The notes below the pieces were generated by a model. The model was given only the letters and a program-made list of their open reading frames with translations. It ran no database searches and had not been told where the DNA came from. Shown one piece after another: positions 51,351 to 60,327 of a stretch of 64,000 nt of DNA. The first letter of the stretch is position 1; the number at the start of each line of letters is the position of its first letter. Position numbers and translations under genes: made by a program. Location of the stretch: contig CATOTI010000002.1 in NCBI GenBank assembly GCA_951813295.1, positions 3,730,522-3,794,521 on the forward strand. The letters run 5' to 3'. This DNA is from an uncultured Pseudomonadales bacterium (GTDB lineage Bacteria > Pseudomonadota > Gammaproteobacteria > Pseudomonadales > Azotimanducaceae).

Positions 51351-52182
51351 AGACGCTCGCCGCCTACCCGGATGGCTCGACCGTGATCGCGTCTTCGATT
51401 GGTTGATCGAGAAGCCGACGCGCGACGAGATCGTCGACACCGCGAAGGGTGTGATCCTCTATCTCGAAAACCTCACCGTTAGCTTCGATGGCTTTCGAGC
51501 GCTGAACGATCTGACGCTCTACGTGGAACTCGGCGAGTTGCGCTGCATCATCGGGCCGAACGGGGCCGGGAAGACGACGCTCATGGACGTCATCACCGGC
51601 AAGACGCGACCCGACCGGGGCACGGCTTTTTATGGCCAACGCGTGGACCTTTTACGGTGCACCGAACCCGAAATCGCGACAATGGGTATTGGTCGTAAGT
51701 TTCAGAAGCCGACCGTCTTTGAGCATCACAGCGTGTTCGAAAACCTCGAACTCGCCATGTCGGGTGACAAACGCGTGTGGGCGACGCTCGTTGCATCGTT
51801 GAACCCCGCGCAGCGCGAGCGAATCGATCACGCGCTCGAGACGATTGGCCTTCGTGACGAACGGCATCAACTAGCCGGGTCTCTTTCGCATGGGCAAAAA
51901 CAGTGGCTCGAGATCGGCATGCTCCTCATGCAGGATCCTTTGCTGTTGTTGGTCGACGAGCCGGTGGCCGGAATGACGAAGCAGGAATCCGAGGCGACCG
52001 CCGAGCTCCTGCTGCGGCTGGCCGGCGAACGTTCGGTTGTCGTGGTCGAGCACGATATGGACTTCGTTCGATCCATCGCGAGACAGGTGACGGTCCTGCA
52101 TGAAGGAAGCGTCCTGGCCGAGGGGTCGTTCGACGCGATTCAGTCAGATCCCCGGGTCATCGAGGTGTATCTGGGGACATGA
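51343..52182 (+). CDS. urtD: Urea ABC transporter ATP-binding protein UrtD
   Basis: 279 residues with Walker A GPNGAGKTT, signature LSHGQKQ, Walker B LLLVDEPVAGMT, and the LivG-type helix GRKFQKPTVFEHHSVFENLE. An N-terminal extension of about 40 residues precedes the ATPase core, as is usual for UrtD. ATG at 51343 lies inside the end of urtC. Confidence 0.94.
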   Translation: MTEDARRLPGWLDRDRVFDWLIEKPTRDEIVDTAKGVILYLENLTVSFDGFRALNDLTLYVELGELRCIIGPNGAGKTTLMDVITGKTRPDRGTAFYGQRVDLLRCTEPEIATMGIGRKFQKPTVFEHHSVFENLELAMSGDKRVWATLVASLNPAQRERIDHALETIGLRDERHQLAGSLSHGQKQWLEIGMLLMQDPLLLLVDEPVAGMTKQESEATAELLLRLAGERSVVVVEHDMDFVRSIARQVTVLHEGSVLAEGSFDAIQSDPRVIEVYLGT

Positions 52183-52877
52183 TTCTCGAGATCAGCGACC
52201 TGCATCAGTACTACGGCGAGAGCCACACGCTATGGGGCACGAACCTTTCGATCGAGGAAGGGACGTGCCTCAGCCTCATCGGCCGAAACGGCGTCGGGAA
52301 GACGACGCTCCTCAGCTGCCTGATGGGCCTGGTCGGCGTGCGTTCGGGGTCGATACGTTTCGAAGGAAACGAACTCACGACGATGGCGGCGGAGGAACGT
52401 GCGCGCATCGGCATCGGCTATGTGCCGCAAGGTCGGATGGTATTTCCGCTGATGACGGTAGAGGAAAACCTCGAGTCGGGACTGGGCGTCCTACCTCGCG
52501 AGAAGCGGCGCATACCGGAATTCGTCTACGAACTCTTCCCAGTGCTCCGATCGATGCTGCGTCGCCGCGGTGGCGATCTTTCGGGCGGTCAACAGCAGCA
52601 GTTGGCGATTGCGCGCGCCCTCGTCATCGATCCGCGTCTGCTCGTATTGGATGAGCCGACCGAGGGGATTCAGCCGAACATCGTTCAAGAGATCGGCGAC
52701 GTGATCGCGCGGTTGAATTCGGAACTCGGCATCACGGTACTGGTGGTCGAGCAGAAACTTCCGTTTGTACGTCGGATCGCGCACAACTTCGCCATGATGA
52801 CCAAGGGTGAGATCGTCGCCGATGGATCCCTCGACGGGCTGACCGATGATCTGATTCGTGAGCACCTTGCCGTATGA
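52179..52877 (+). CDS. urtE: Urea ABC transporter ATP-binding protein UrtE
   Basis: 232 residues, LivF-type ATPase: Walker A GRNGVGKTT, signature LSGGQQQQL, Walker B LLVLDEPTEGIQPN, and GYVPQGRMVFPLMTVEENLE, a UrtE hallmark. Both its ends overlap neighbours by 4 bases (urtD, ureD), joining transport and hydrolysis genes in one transcript. Confidence 0.94.
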   Translation: MILEISDLHQYYGESHTLWGTNLSIEEGTCLSLIGRNGVGKTTLLSCLMGLVGVRSGSIRFEGNELTTMAAEERARIGIGYVPQGRMVFPLMTVEENLESGLGVLPREKRRIPEFVYELFPVLRSMLRRRGGDLSGGQQQQLAIARALVIDPRLLVLDEPTEGIQPNIVQEIGDVIARLNSELGITVLVVEQKLPFVRRIAHNFAMMTKGEIVADGSLDGLTDDLIREHLAV

Positions 52878-53707
52878 CGGCTGCGAGCGCGCTCGATCGA
52901 TGGCCCGCAGAACTCGCGCTCGAGATCGTGCACCGCCAGGGGCGCAACGTCGCGTTACCGCGATTTCGTCGTGGCCCACTCGCCTTTCAACGTTCCTTCG
53001 TCGCCGCGGATGGATCGTGTCATGCCTACGTTTTGCATCCGCCGGGCGGGATTGCCGGTGGCGACAGTCTGCATCTACGGGTTGATGCCGAATCGGGTTC
53101 CCGTGGTGTCGTGACGACCCCCGCGGCGCAGAAGTTCTACCGATCCAACGGGTCGTCCGCGCTCGCGACGCAGAACATCAGCGTTGCCGCCGATGCCTGT
53201 CTCGACTTCCTGCCGACCGAGAGCATCCTGTTCGATGGTGCCGATGTGTGCCTCGACACGACGTTAGACCTTCGCGGTTCCAGCCGTTGTGCGTTGTGGG
53301 ACTTGGTCACGTTGGGGCGGCACTTCAGCGGTGAAGCTTTCGCATCAGGTTCGTTGCACCAGAAGCTACGTGTCAGCATCGACGATCGGTTGGTCCTCTT
53401 CGATCGACTTCGCTTCGATGCGGACGACGCCTTCACGTCGGCCAGGTGGGGGCTCGGCGGGTTCCGGGCGTGGGGTTCGCTCATCATCTACCCAGCCGAC
53501 CAAGACGACGTCGCCCGCATACGCGCTCTTGTGGAAGAAGACGGCCGGTGCGAATCCGGCGCGAGCTTGCTCGACGACCTCCTGATCGTGCGTGCCCGTT
53601 CGCATCAGATTCGATTCGTTGCGGAGCTCTTCACGGCCATCCGTACGACGTCGTTTCGCGGGACGGCGTCGGGGCTTTGGGTATCTCCACGGATATGGAA
53701 CACATAG
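52874..53707 (+). CDS. ureD: Urease accessory protein UreD
   Basis: 277 residues: RFRRGPLAFQRSFVAADG, HPPGGIAGGDSLHL and TPAAQKFYRSNG, then LPTESILFDGADVCLDTTLD, the conserved core of UreD/UreH. It forms the platform on apo-urease on which UreF and UreG deliver nickel. ATG at 52874 overlaps urtE. Confidence 0.94.
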   Translation: MTAASALDRWPAELALEIVHRQGRNVALPRFRRGPLAFQRSFVAADGSCHAYVLHPPGGIAGGDSLHLRVDAESGSRGVVTTPAAQKFYRSNGSSALATQNISVAADACLDFLPTESILFDGADVCLDTTLDLRGSSRCALWDLVTLGRHFSGEAFASGSLHQKLRVSIDDRLVLFDRLRFDADDAFTSARWGLGGFRAWGSLIIYPADQDDVARIRALVEEDGRCESGASLLDDLLIVRARSHQIRFVAELFTAIRTTSFRGTASGLWVSPRIWNT

Positions 53708-53720
53708 GAAGGAGTGGGTC

Positions 53721-54023
53721 GTGGAACTGACACCAAGGGAAAAGGACAAGCTGCTGCTTTTTGTCGCCGCCGAGCTTGCTGAAAAACGACGCGCTCGCGG
53801 CGTGAAGTTGAACTACCCGGAGAGTATCGCGCTGATCTCGGCCGCCATCATGGAAGGAGCGCGGGACGGACGGACCGTTGCGGAACTCATGATCGAAGGA
53901 ACCCAGATTCTTGGCAGCGATGACGTGATGGACGGTATCGCGGAGATGATCGATGAGGTCCAGGTCGAAGCGACGTTCCCCGACGGCACCAAGCTCGTGA
54001 CCGTGCACCGGCCCATCAGCTGA
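53721..54023 (+). CDS. ureA: Urease gamma subunit
   Basis: 100 residues, the standard UreA length: ELTPREKDKLLLFVAAELAE, RRARGVKLNYPESIALIS, and TFPDGTKLVTVHRPI. It starts with GTG at 53721, 6 bases after AGGAAGGAG; the longer frame upstream is in ureD. It assembles with UreB and UreC as (ABC)3. Confidence 0.96.
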   Translation: MELTPREKDKLLLFVAAELAEKRRARGVKLNYPESIALISAAIMEGARDGRTVAELMIEGTQILGSDDVMDGIAEMIDEVQVEATFPDGTKLVTVHRPIS

Positions 54024-54033
54024 GGCGTAGAGA

Positions 54034-54351
54034 ATGCAACCAGGTGAATTGTTGGTCGAGGATGGCGACATCGAGCTGAACGCGGGACGGGCGACGGTTC
54101 GCATGGCCGTTCGAAACTCGGGCGATCGTCCCATTCAGGTGGGTTCGCACTATCACTTCTTCGAGACGAACCCGGCGCTCGAATTCGATCGCGACAAAGC
54201 GCGCGGCTTTCGGCTGGACGTTCCCGCGGGAACGGCGGTTCGATTCGAACCAGGGCAGGAACGTGTGATCGACCTCGTTGCTTACGCGGGGGAACGCCGC
54301 GTTTACGGTTTTCGCGGCAGCGTGATGGGTTCTCTGGAGGACGAAGAATGA
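54034..54351 (+). CDS. ureB: Urease beta subunit
   Basis: 105 residues, UreB: QPGELLVEDGDIELNAGRAT, VRNSGDRPIQVGSHYHFFET, then ALEFDRDKARGFRLDVPAGT. It starts 10 bases after ureA and overlaps ureC by 4 bases. Confidence 0.96.
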   Translation: MQPGELLVEDGDIELNAGRATVRMAVRNSGDRPIQVGSHYHFFETNPALEFDRDKARGFRLDVPAGTAVRFEPGQERVIDLVAYAGERRVYGFRGSVMGSLEDEE

Positions 54352-56051
54352 GCAGAATTTCACGGCGCGCCTACGCGGACATGTTCGGGCCGACGACGGG
54401 TGACCGGGTTCGCTTGGCGGACACGGACCTGATCATCCAAGTCGAATCCGACGCCACGGTACCGGGCGACGAGGTCAAGTTCGGTGGCGGTAAAGTCCTT
54501 CGCGACGGGATGGGACAGAGCCAGCGCGGATCCGACGAAGCCGTCGACGTACTGCTCACGAACGCCTTGATCATCGACCACTGGGGTATCGTCAAGGCAG
54601 ACATCGGCGTCAAGGGCGGTCGCATCGCGGCGATCGGCAAGGCCGGCAACCCGGACGTGCAGGCCGGTGTCGATATCGTCGTCGGTCCCAGTACCGAAGT
54701 CATCGCCGCCGAGGGGCAGATCGTGACGGCTGGTGGCATCGACGCGCACATCCACATGATCTGCCCGCAGCAGGTCGACGAAGCCCTGATGTCGGGTGTC
54801 ACGACCATGCTGGGTGGTGGCACTGGGCCCGCGACCGGAACAAACGCTACAACTTGTACGCCGGGTCCGTGGAACATCGCCCGCATGCTGCAGGCGACGG
54901 ACGTCCTGCCGGTGAACATCGGTTTACTCGGCAAGGGCAACGCGAGCCTGCCGGGACCGCTCGACGAACAGGTCGTGGCGGGCGCGATGGGGCTCAAGCT
55001 TCACGAAGACTGGGGAACTACACCGGCGGCGATCGACAATTGCCTGAACGTTGCCGAGCGGCACGATGTTCAGGTCGCGATCCACACGGACACGTTGAAC
55101 GAGTCCGGGTTCGTCGAGGACACGATCGCCGCGTTCAAGGGGCGGGCGATCCACACGTATCACACGGAGGGCGCCGGCGGCGGGCATGCGCCCGACATCA
55201 TCAAGGCCTGTGGCCTCGACTACGTCCTACCCTCTTCGACGAACCCGACGCGGCCCTACACGATCAATACGATCGATGAGCATCTCGACATGTTGATGGT
55301 CTGTCACCACCTCGACCCGTCGATCCCAGAAGACGTCGCCTTTGCCGAGTCGCGGATCCGGCGCGAGACAATCGCCGCGGAAGATATCCTTCACGACATC
55401 GGTGCTTTCTCGATGATCGCGTCCGATTCTCAAGCGATGGGTCGGGTCGGGGAAGTGGTGCTGCGGACCTGGCAGACGGCGCACAAGATGAAGGTGCAGC
55501 GCGGGCCGCTGCCCGAGGACGACAGCTGCAACGATAATTTCCGCGTGAAACGCTACATTGCCAAATACACGATCAATCCGGCGATCACGCACGGCATTGC
55601 CGGAGAGGTCGGTTCGGTGGAAGTCGGCAAGCTGGCCGATCTGGTGCTGTGGAAACCGGCCCTGTTCGGGGTCAAACCCTCGATGATCGTCAAAGGCGGC
55701 ATGATCGTCGCCGCGCCGATGGGCGACCCCAATGCATCGATCCCGACGCCGCAACCGGTGCACTATCGACCGATGTTCGGCGCATTGGGTGGGGCGCTCG
55801 GCTCGACCTGCGCGACGTTCGTCTCATCGGCCGCGATGGCAACGGCCGAGCTCGCGAGCCTAAACCTCGGCAAGCGCCTGGTTCCAGTGGCCAATACGCG
55901 GGAGATCAAAAAGCGCGACATGGTGCACAACGACGCGCTGCCGCAGGTCGAAGTCGATCCGGAAACCTACGAAGTGCGGGCCGATGGCCAGCTTCTGACG
56001 TGCGAGCCGGCGACCGAACTGCCCCTCGCGCAACGCTATTTCCTGTTCTAG
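54348..56051 (+). CDS. ureC: Urease alpha (catalytic) subunit
   Basis: 567 residues, the catalytic subunit. In K. aerogenes-like numbering the nickel ligands are H134 and H136 (in HIHMICPQQ), the carbamylated K217 (MGLKLHEDWGTT), H219, and D360 (SMIASDSQAMG). The flap has C319 and H320 (MVCHHLDPSIPEDVAFAES). All catalytic residues are present, so the enzyme should be active. It hydrolyses urea to ammonia and carbamate. Confidence 0.97.
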   Translation: MSRISRRAYADMFGPTTGDRVRLADTDLIIQVESDATVPGDEVKFGGGKVLRDGMGQSQRGSDEAVDVLLTNALIIDHWGIVKADIGVKGGRIAAIGKAGNPDVQAGVDIVVGPSTEVIAAEGQIVTAGGIDAHIHMICPQQVDEALMSGVTTMLGGGTGPATGTNATTCTPGPWNIARMLQATDVLPVNIGLLGKGNASLPGPLDEQVVAGAMGLKLHEDWGTTPAAIDNCLNVAERHDVQVAIHTDTLNESGFVEDTIAAFKGRAIHTYHTEGAGGGHAPDIIKACGLDYVLPSSTNPTRPYTINTIDEHLDMLMVCHHLDPSIPEDVAFAESRIRRETIAAEDILHDIGAFSMIASDSQAMGRVGEVVLRTWQTAHKMKVQRGPLPEDDSCNDNFRVKRYIAKYTINPAITHGIAGEVGSVEVGKLADLVLWKPALFGVKPSMIVKGGMIVAAPMGDPNASIPTPQPVHYRPMFGALGGALGSTCATFVSSAAMATAELASLNLGKRLVPVANTREIKKRDMVHNDALPQVEVDPETYEVRADGQLLTCEPATELPLAQRYFLF

Positions 56052-56053
56052 CG

Positions 56054-56491
56054 ATGGATACGTTCATTCGCGTGATTCCAGCAGGCGACGAAGCACCAGG
56101 CGCGACGTTGCCGCTGGACTACGAAGGGCGAACCAAGGCGCGCCAGCGCGTCGTACTCGACTCCGGCGAGGCGGCAGCCTTGATGCTCAAACGGGGCGAG
56201 GTGCTCCGCGGTGGAAACTGGATTGCCACGGCATCCGGCCGGTCGGTGCTCGTTCGCGCGGCGCCGGAAGCCGTCTCGACCGTCCGCTGTGATTCGGCAG
56301 AAGGGTTGGCTCGTGTCGCCTACCACCTGGGCAATCGTCATGTCGCGCTTCAGATCGGCCCGGACTTCGTGCGCTACTCGAGCGACCACGTCCTCGACGA
56401 CATGGTCCGCCAGCTCGGTTTTGACCCGATCGGGTCGGAGCTCTCGTTCGAACCCGAGGCAGGCGCGTATGCGTCGCATTCCCATGCATAG
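56054..56491 (+). CDS. ureE: Urease accessory protein UreE
   Basis: 145 residues: DYEGRTKARQRVVLDSGEAA, LKRGEVLRGGNWI, and the nickel-binding core HLGNRHVALQI. The C-terminus is short (ASHSHA), with only two histidines rather than the long His tail of Klebsiella UreE. It delivers nickel to UreG/UreC. ATG at 56054 follows the ureC stop by 2 bases. Confidence 0.92.
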   Translation: MDTFIRVIPAGDEAPGATLPLDYEGRTKARQRVVLDSGEAAALMLKRGEVLRGGNWIATASGRSVLVRAAPEAVSTVRCDSAEGLARVAYHLGNRHVALQIGPDFVRYSSDHVLDDMVRQLGFDPIGSELSFEPEAGAYASHSHA

Positions 56492-57125
56492 CCGATTCTG
56501 GCAACTGCTGAGTGCGCAACTCCCGGTCGGGGCGTTCCAGCACTCCCAGGGCTTGGAGACGGCGATCGGCAAGGGTTGGGTCGAGGATGCCGAGGGTCTC
56601 GGCGAGTGGATTATGGGACTCGGCGGCCTTCAGCTCGCAATGACAGAGCTGCCGATTCAGCTTCGCGCAATGGACGCGTTCGAGCGGGAGTCGATCGATG
56701 AAGTCGTCGCGTTGGACACGGTCCTGCGCGCGTGTCGCGATAGTGCCGAGCAACGCCGCCAGGATTCGTCGATGGGGCTTGCGCTCGACAAACTCATCAC
56801 GGATTGGGGTGAGCCGGTGCCGCGGGGACTGTCGTTTCCACTGGGATTCGCGCTCGCCGGGACTTGCTGCGGCGAGACGAAGCGGGACGTCGTGAGCGGG
56901 TACGCATTCAGCTGGACCGAAAATCTGGTTGTGATCGGCGTTCGTTTGATCCCGCTCGGTCATGTCGCCGGTCAACGATTGCTGCGCGATCTTCTCGGTG
57001 TCATCGAGACGTGGGTCGATGACGCGTTGGCGCTCGACGATGAAGACATCGGCCGCGCCGCGCCGGGCACATTCCTTGCGAGCGCCTGGCACGAAACCCT
57101 TCAACCACGACTGTTTGTCTCTTAA
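56469..57125 (+). CDS. ureF: Urease accessory protein UreF
   Basis: 218 residues: RFWQLLSAQLPVGAFQHSQG and LETAIGKGWVEDAEGLGEW, then GYAFSWTENLVVIGVRLIPL. UreF links UreD to UreG in the activation complex. The ATG at 56469 overlaps the end of ureE by 23 bases; an in-frame ATG at 56484 (MHSRFWQ) is an alternative. Confidence 0.92.
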   Translation: MRRIPMHSRFWQLLSAQLPVGAFQHSQGLETAIGKGWVEDAEGLGEWIMGLGGLQLAMTELPIQLRAMDAFERESIDEVVALDTVLRACRDSAEQRRQDSSMGLALDKLITDWGEPVPRGLSFPLGFALAGTCCGETKRDVVSGYAFSWTENLVVIGVRLIPLGHVAGQRLLRDLLGVIETWVDDALALDDEDIGRAAPGTFLASAWHETLQPRLFVS

Positions 57126-57133
57126 GGAAGCCG

Positions 57134-57766
57134 GTGAAACAGATACTTCGAGTAGGCATTGGTGGCCCTGTCGGTGCGGGCAAGACGACGTTGGTCGAGT
57201 CGCTGTGTCGAAAGATGTCCGCCAGTTACGAAATCGCGGTGGTCACTAACGACATCTACACGCAAGAGGACGCCGAGATCCTGTGGCGCTCCCAGGTCTT
57301 GCCGGAGGCGCGCATCGTTGGCGTCGAGACGGGCGGTTGCCCGCACACGGCGATACGCGAGGATGCGTCGATGAACATCGCCGCGATCGAGCGGCTCGAG
57401 CACGAATTCCCAGCGCTCGATGTCGTCTTCGTCGAGAGTGGCGGGGACAACCTCAGCGCGACGTTCAGCCCGGAGCTGGTCGATCTCACGCTCTACATGA
57501 TCGACGTCGCTGGCGGTGAGAAGGTGCCGCGCAAAGGCGGACCCGGGATCACGCGATCGGACCTGCTCATCGTCAACAAGGTGGACCTGGCGCCCCACGT
57601 CGGTGCCTCGCTCGAGCGAATGCGTCAGGACGTGGAGACCCAGCGGGGTTCGTCGCCTTACGTCTTCGCCGACCTGAACCGCGGTATCGGGGTCGACGAC
57701 ATCGTTGCTTTCGTCGAGCGCGCGGGCCTCCTGGATGTCGAAATCATGAGCCGATCAGCTCCGTGA
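57134..57766 (+). CDS. ureG: Urease accessory GTPase UreG
   Basis: 210 residues: P-loop GGPVGAGKTTLVESLC, the nickel-site CPH in GVETGGCPHTAIREDAS, and ESGGDNLSATFSPELVDLTL. It uses GTP to insert nickel into urease. It starts with GTG at 57134 after AAGGAAG. Its last 23 bases overlap the 3' end of the convergent transporter gene. Confidence 0.95.
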   Translation: MKQILRVGIGGPVGAGKTTLVESLCRKMSASYEIAVVTNDIYTQEDAEILWRSQVLPEARIVGVETGGCPHTAIREDASMNIAAIERLEHEFPALDVVFVESGGDNLSATFSPELVDLTLYMIDVAGGEKVPRKGGPGITRSDLLIVNKVDLAPHVGASLERMRQDVETQRGSSPYVFADLNRGIGVDDIVAFVERAGLLDVEIMSRSAP

Positions 57767-59171
57767 TCTTGCTGATGACGGTGTAGACGGCGAACGAGAT
57801 ATACGTCGCCGCACCAATGCCCGTCATCACGATGTTGAGCGGTCGAGGTCGCGCCGCTTCGGGCAGGTACTTCAGGTTCATGTAGAGCAGCATCGGGACG
57901 TAGCCTGCCATGGCGAAGCCGCCGAGCATCGCGCCGATGAAGAAAAAGTCGAGGACCGATACGTTGAAGGTCTCGAAGAACCAGGTCGACGCGACGCCGA
58001 GCAGTCCCAGGCCAATGGCGAACCGCAGGTAGAGCTTGTTGGCCGGGACGCGGTTCGGGCGCTCGAAGTTGCTGTGCAGCAGGTCGACCCAGAGACGTAT
58101 CCCGCCATCCATACCGGCGAGGACGCTCGAGAAGAAGACGGCGATGCCGATGACGAGGAAAAGATATCGACCCGCCGGTCCCATTGGCCCTTCGAGGATG
58201 AGCGCGAGATCCCAGATGATCTGACTCTCCGCGGGCACGATGCCGGCGGGGTAGAGCACCACGAGCGCGCCGAACATGAAGAGGAACATCGTGAAGACGT
58301 TGGCCGCGAAGAAGAAGATCGCCTGGTCCTGGTAGACGAATCGGAACCATGACCTGAACCGGCTGGCATTCTCTTTCGTGTTCTCGAAGAGAAACCCCGT
58401 GGCGCTGTTGCCGCGTTGCGCTTCTCGTAAGGGGTTCAGGAGTTGCGGTATGTGCTGCCCCATACCGACGCCTTTATCGCGCAGGTAGTAGGCGTAGTAG
58501 AGATTGCCCAGGCCGCCGATACCGCCGAAAACAAAGGCGCCGAAGAATCGGTTGAACGTGAAGTCTTCGTCGAGTTCGATCTGACCGACGTTGGCGACGC
58601 CTGCCAGCATGTCGGCCACGTCGCCCCATGTGCCAACGGAGAACGCGACCCAGAGCATTCCGACGATCACGAAAAGGACCATGAGCCCCACAGAGCGCTC
58701 GACGGTCTGATAGATCCGCCGCGGTCCGAACAGTATCGAGAGCGTGATCGCGATCACGAGCGCCGTCCACATCCAGTCGGCCCCGGGTCCATCGACGCCG
58801 AAGAAGAGGATCCTGAGTGAACTACCGACCGCCCGACCCATGCCGGGCAGCAGGGCGCCGACCAGCATCAGCGTCAGGAAAAAATAGACCCAGATCTTGC
58901 TGATACGGGCAAAACCCGTGAAGCCGCTCTCGCCGGTCGCGACGGCCCACCGTCCGACCTCGATGTTGATCCACATCTGCAGGAAGACGCCCAGGACGGC
59001 GGCCCACATCATGGTCGTGCCGAACTTGGCCGTGATCCACGGCCAGAGCACCATCTCGCCCGAGCCGATGGCGAGGCCGATCATGATCGCGCCGGGCCCG
59101 GCCAGTTGCCAGAACGAGCGATTGTGCGCAGGCAGGTTCTCCGAGCCGAGCTTCGGAATCGGTATCGGCAT
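57744..59171 (-). CDS. Nramp-like membrane transporter
   Basis: 475 residues, about 11 membrane helices; AGPGAIMIGLAIGSGEMVLW opens helix 1 as in Nramp-related proteins, but the metal-binding DPGN of true Nramp is replaced by GSGE. Other segments (VFFSSVLAGMDGGIRLW, GAMLGGFAMAGYVPMLLYMN) match the large Nramp-like subfamily. The substrate is therefore uncertain; divalent metal transport, including nickel for urease, would be speculation based on position. It converges with ureG, overlapping by 23 bases. Confidence 0.75.
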   Translation of the reverse strand: MPIPIPKLGSENLPAHNRSFWQLAGPGAIMIGLAIGSGEMVLWPWITAKFGTTMMWAAVLGVFLQMWINIEVGRWAVATGESGFTGFARISKIWVYFFLTLMLVGALLPGMGRAVGSSLRILFFGVDGPGADWMWTALVIAITLSILFGPRRIYQTVERSVGLMVLFVIVGMLWVAFSVGTWGDVADMLAGVANVGQIELDEDFTFNRFFGAFVFGGIGGLGNLYYAYYLRDKGVGMGQHIPQLLNPLREAQRGNSATGFLFENTKENASRFRSWFRFVYQDQAIFFFAANVFTMFLFMFGALVVLYPAGIVPAESQIIWDLALILEGPMGPAGRYLFLVIGIAVFFSSVLAGMDGGIRLWVDLLHSNFERPNRVPANKLYLRFAIGLGLLGVASTWFFETFNVSVLDFFFIGAMLGGFAMAGYVPMLLYMNLKYLPEAARPRPLNIVMTGIGAATYISFAVYTVISKITELIGS

Positions 59172-59307
59172 CGTGTCCCCCTCACGCTTGTCGCCGCGCG
59201 GTGATGTTGACCGTTAGCGTCGGCCAGAAGCAACAGCGACGATTGACGTGACACCGAGACCTCGGCCCGCCACCATTCGCCGTTCTTTGAGTTTGTTGGG
59301 GAAGAGG

Positions 59308-60303
59308 ATGCGAATCGATGTGGCGTCGGCGGGTCGCTCAGTCGCGGAAAACGTCGAAATCGCCAACCATGCGGTGAACGCGGGCTGGGGTGGCTATTGG
59401 GTGTCCGAGATCTCGGGGGTCGATGCCGTGACGCTTGCCGCATCCGTCGGCTCGAGCTTGCCTTCCGGGCGTGTGGGTTCCGCCATTTTCCCGATGCAGA
59501 CCCGTAATCCCATGTTGCTCGCGATGACGGCAGCCTCGCTCGATCAGGTCGCGCCCGAGGGCTTCGTGCTCGGCTTGGGGACGAGTACGCCCGTGATCGT
59601 CGAAGGCTGGCATGCCACCCCGTGGGGCGAGTCGCCGCTTGCGATGACGCGTGAAACCGTGGAGCTAGTCAAACGGTTCCTCGCGGGTGAGCGGGTGTCG
59701 ACCGATTCCGGTCGCTGGCGCTACAACCGTGCGCAGCTGACCATCCGTCCCGAGCGGGAGATTCCTGTCTACCTGGCCGCGCTCAACGACCGCATGCTGG
59801 AGCTGGCCGGCGAGATCGCCGATGGCGTGGTGCTCAATTTCGTGACCGTCGACGACGTGCGCCATGCGAAGGAGCGAATTCAAGCCGGCGCCGAGAAAGC
59901 GGGTCGTAATCTGGATAACTTCGAGATTGTCGTCTTCTTCCGCGCGACGACGGTCGATGATTTCGAACCAGTCCGGCAGCGTTACCAGAGCGAGCTATTC
60001 ACCTATGTGATGGCGCCGGTGTATCAGAAAATGTTTGCCCGGGGCGGTTACGGAGAGCTTTGCGATCACGTGCAAGCGCTCTGGGCCGAAAAGCGGCGCG
60101 AAGAAGCACTCGCGGCGGTCTCCGAAGATCTGATCAAGGGGCGCGCGTTGGTCGGCGCGGCGGACGAGATCGGCGCGCGGTTGGCCGACTACGAAGCGGC
60201 GGGCGTCGATTCGGCGATGGTCTTCCCGGTATCGATACCGGCCGCGGACTACATCCCGGATGCGAAACGTATTGTCACCGAGATGGCGCCGCACGCGGGA
60301 TGA
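59308..60303 (+). CDS. LLM-class flavin-dependent oxidoreductase
   Basis: 331 residues from the ATG at 59308: luciferase-like (F420 or FMN) barrel with GWGGYWVSEISGVDAVTLAA, IFPMQTRNPMLLAMTAASLD, LGLGTSTPVIVEGWH, and a C-terminal PADYIPDAKRIVTEM. LLM proteins oxidise or reduce varied small molecules with FMNH2 or F420. GAAGAGG precedes the ATG; an earlier ATG at 59248 would add 20 unlike residues. It may belong to a degradation pathway with the following SDR, hydratase and thiolase genes. Confidence 0.85.
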   Translation: MRIDVASAGRSVAENVEIANHAVNAGWGGYWVSEISGVDAVTLAASVGSSLPSGRVGSAIFPMQTRNPMLLAMTAASLDQVAPEGFVLGLGTSTPVIVEGWHATPWGESPLAMTRETVELVKRFLAGERVSTDSGRWRYNRAQLTIRPEREIPVYLAALNDRMLELAGEIADGVVLNFVTVDDVRHAKERIQAGAEKAGRNLDNFEIVVFFRATTVDDFEPVRQRYQSELFTYVMAPVYQKMFARGGYGELCDHVQALWAEKRREEALAAVSEDLIKGRALVGAADEIGARLADYEAAGVDSAMVFPVSIPAADYIPDAKRIVTEMAPHAG

Positions 60304-60306
60304 AAG

Positions 60307-60327
60307 CGGCGCGTTCTCAACGCGCCG
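60307..60327. terminator. Perfect hairpin between convergent LLM and SDR genes
   Basis: CGGCGCGTT and AACGCGCCG form a 9-bp perfect stem with a CTC loop, starting 4 bases after the LLM stop and including the SDR stop codon. There is no T run. It is the same type of element as at 20078 and 33905. Confidence 0.5.
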
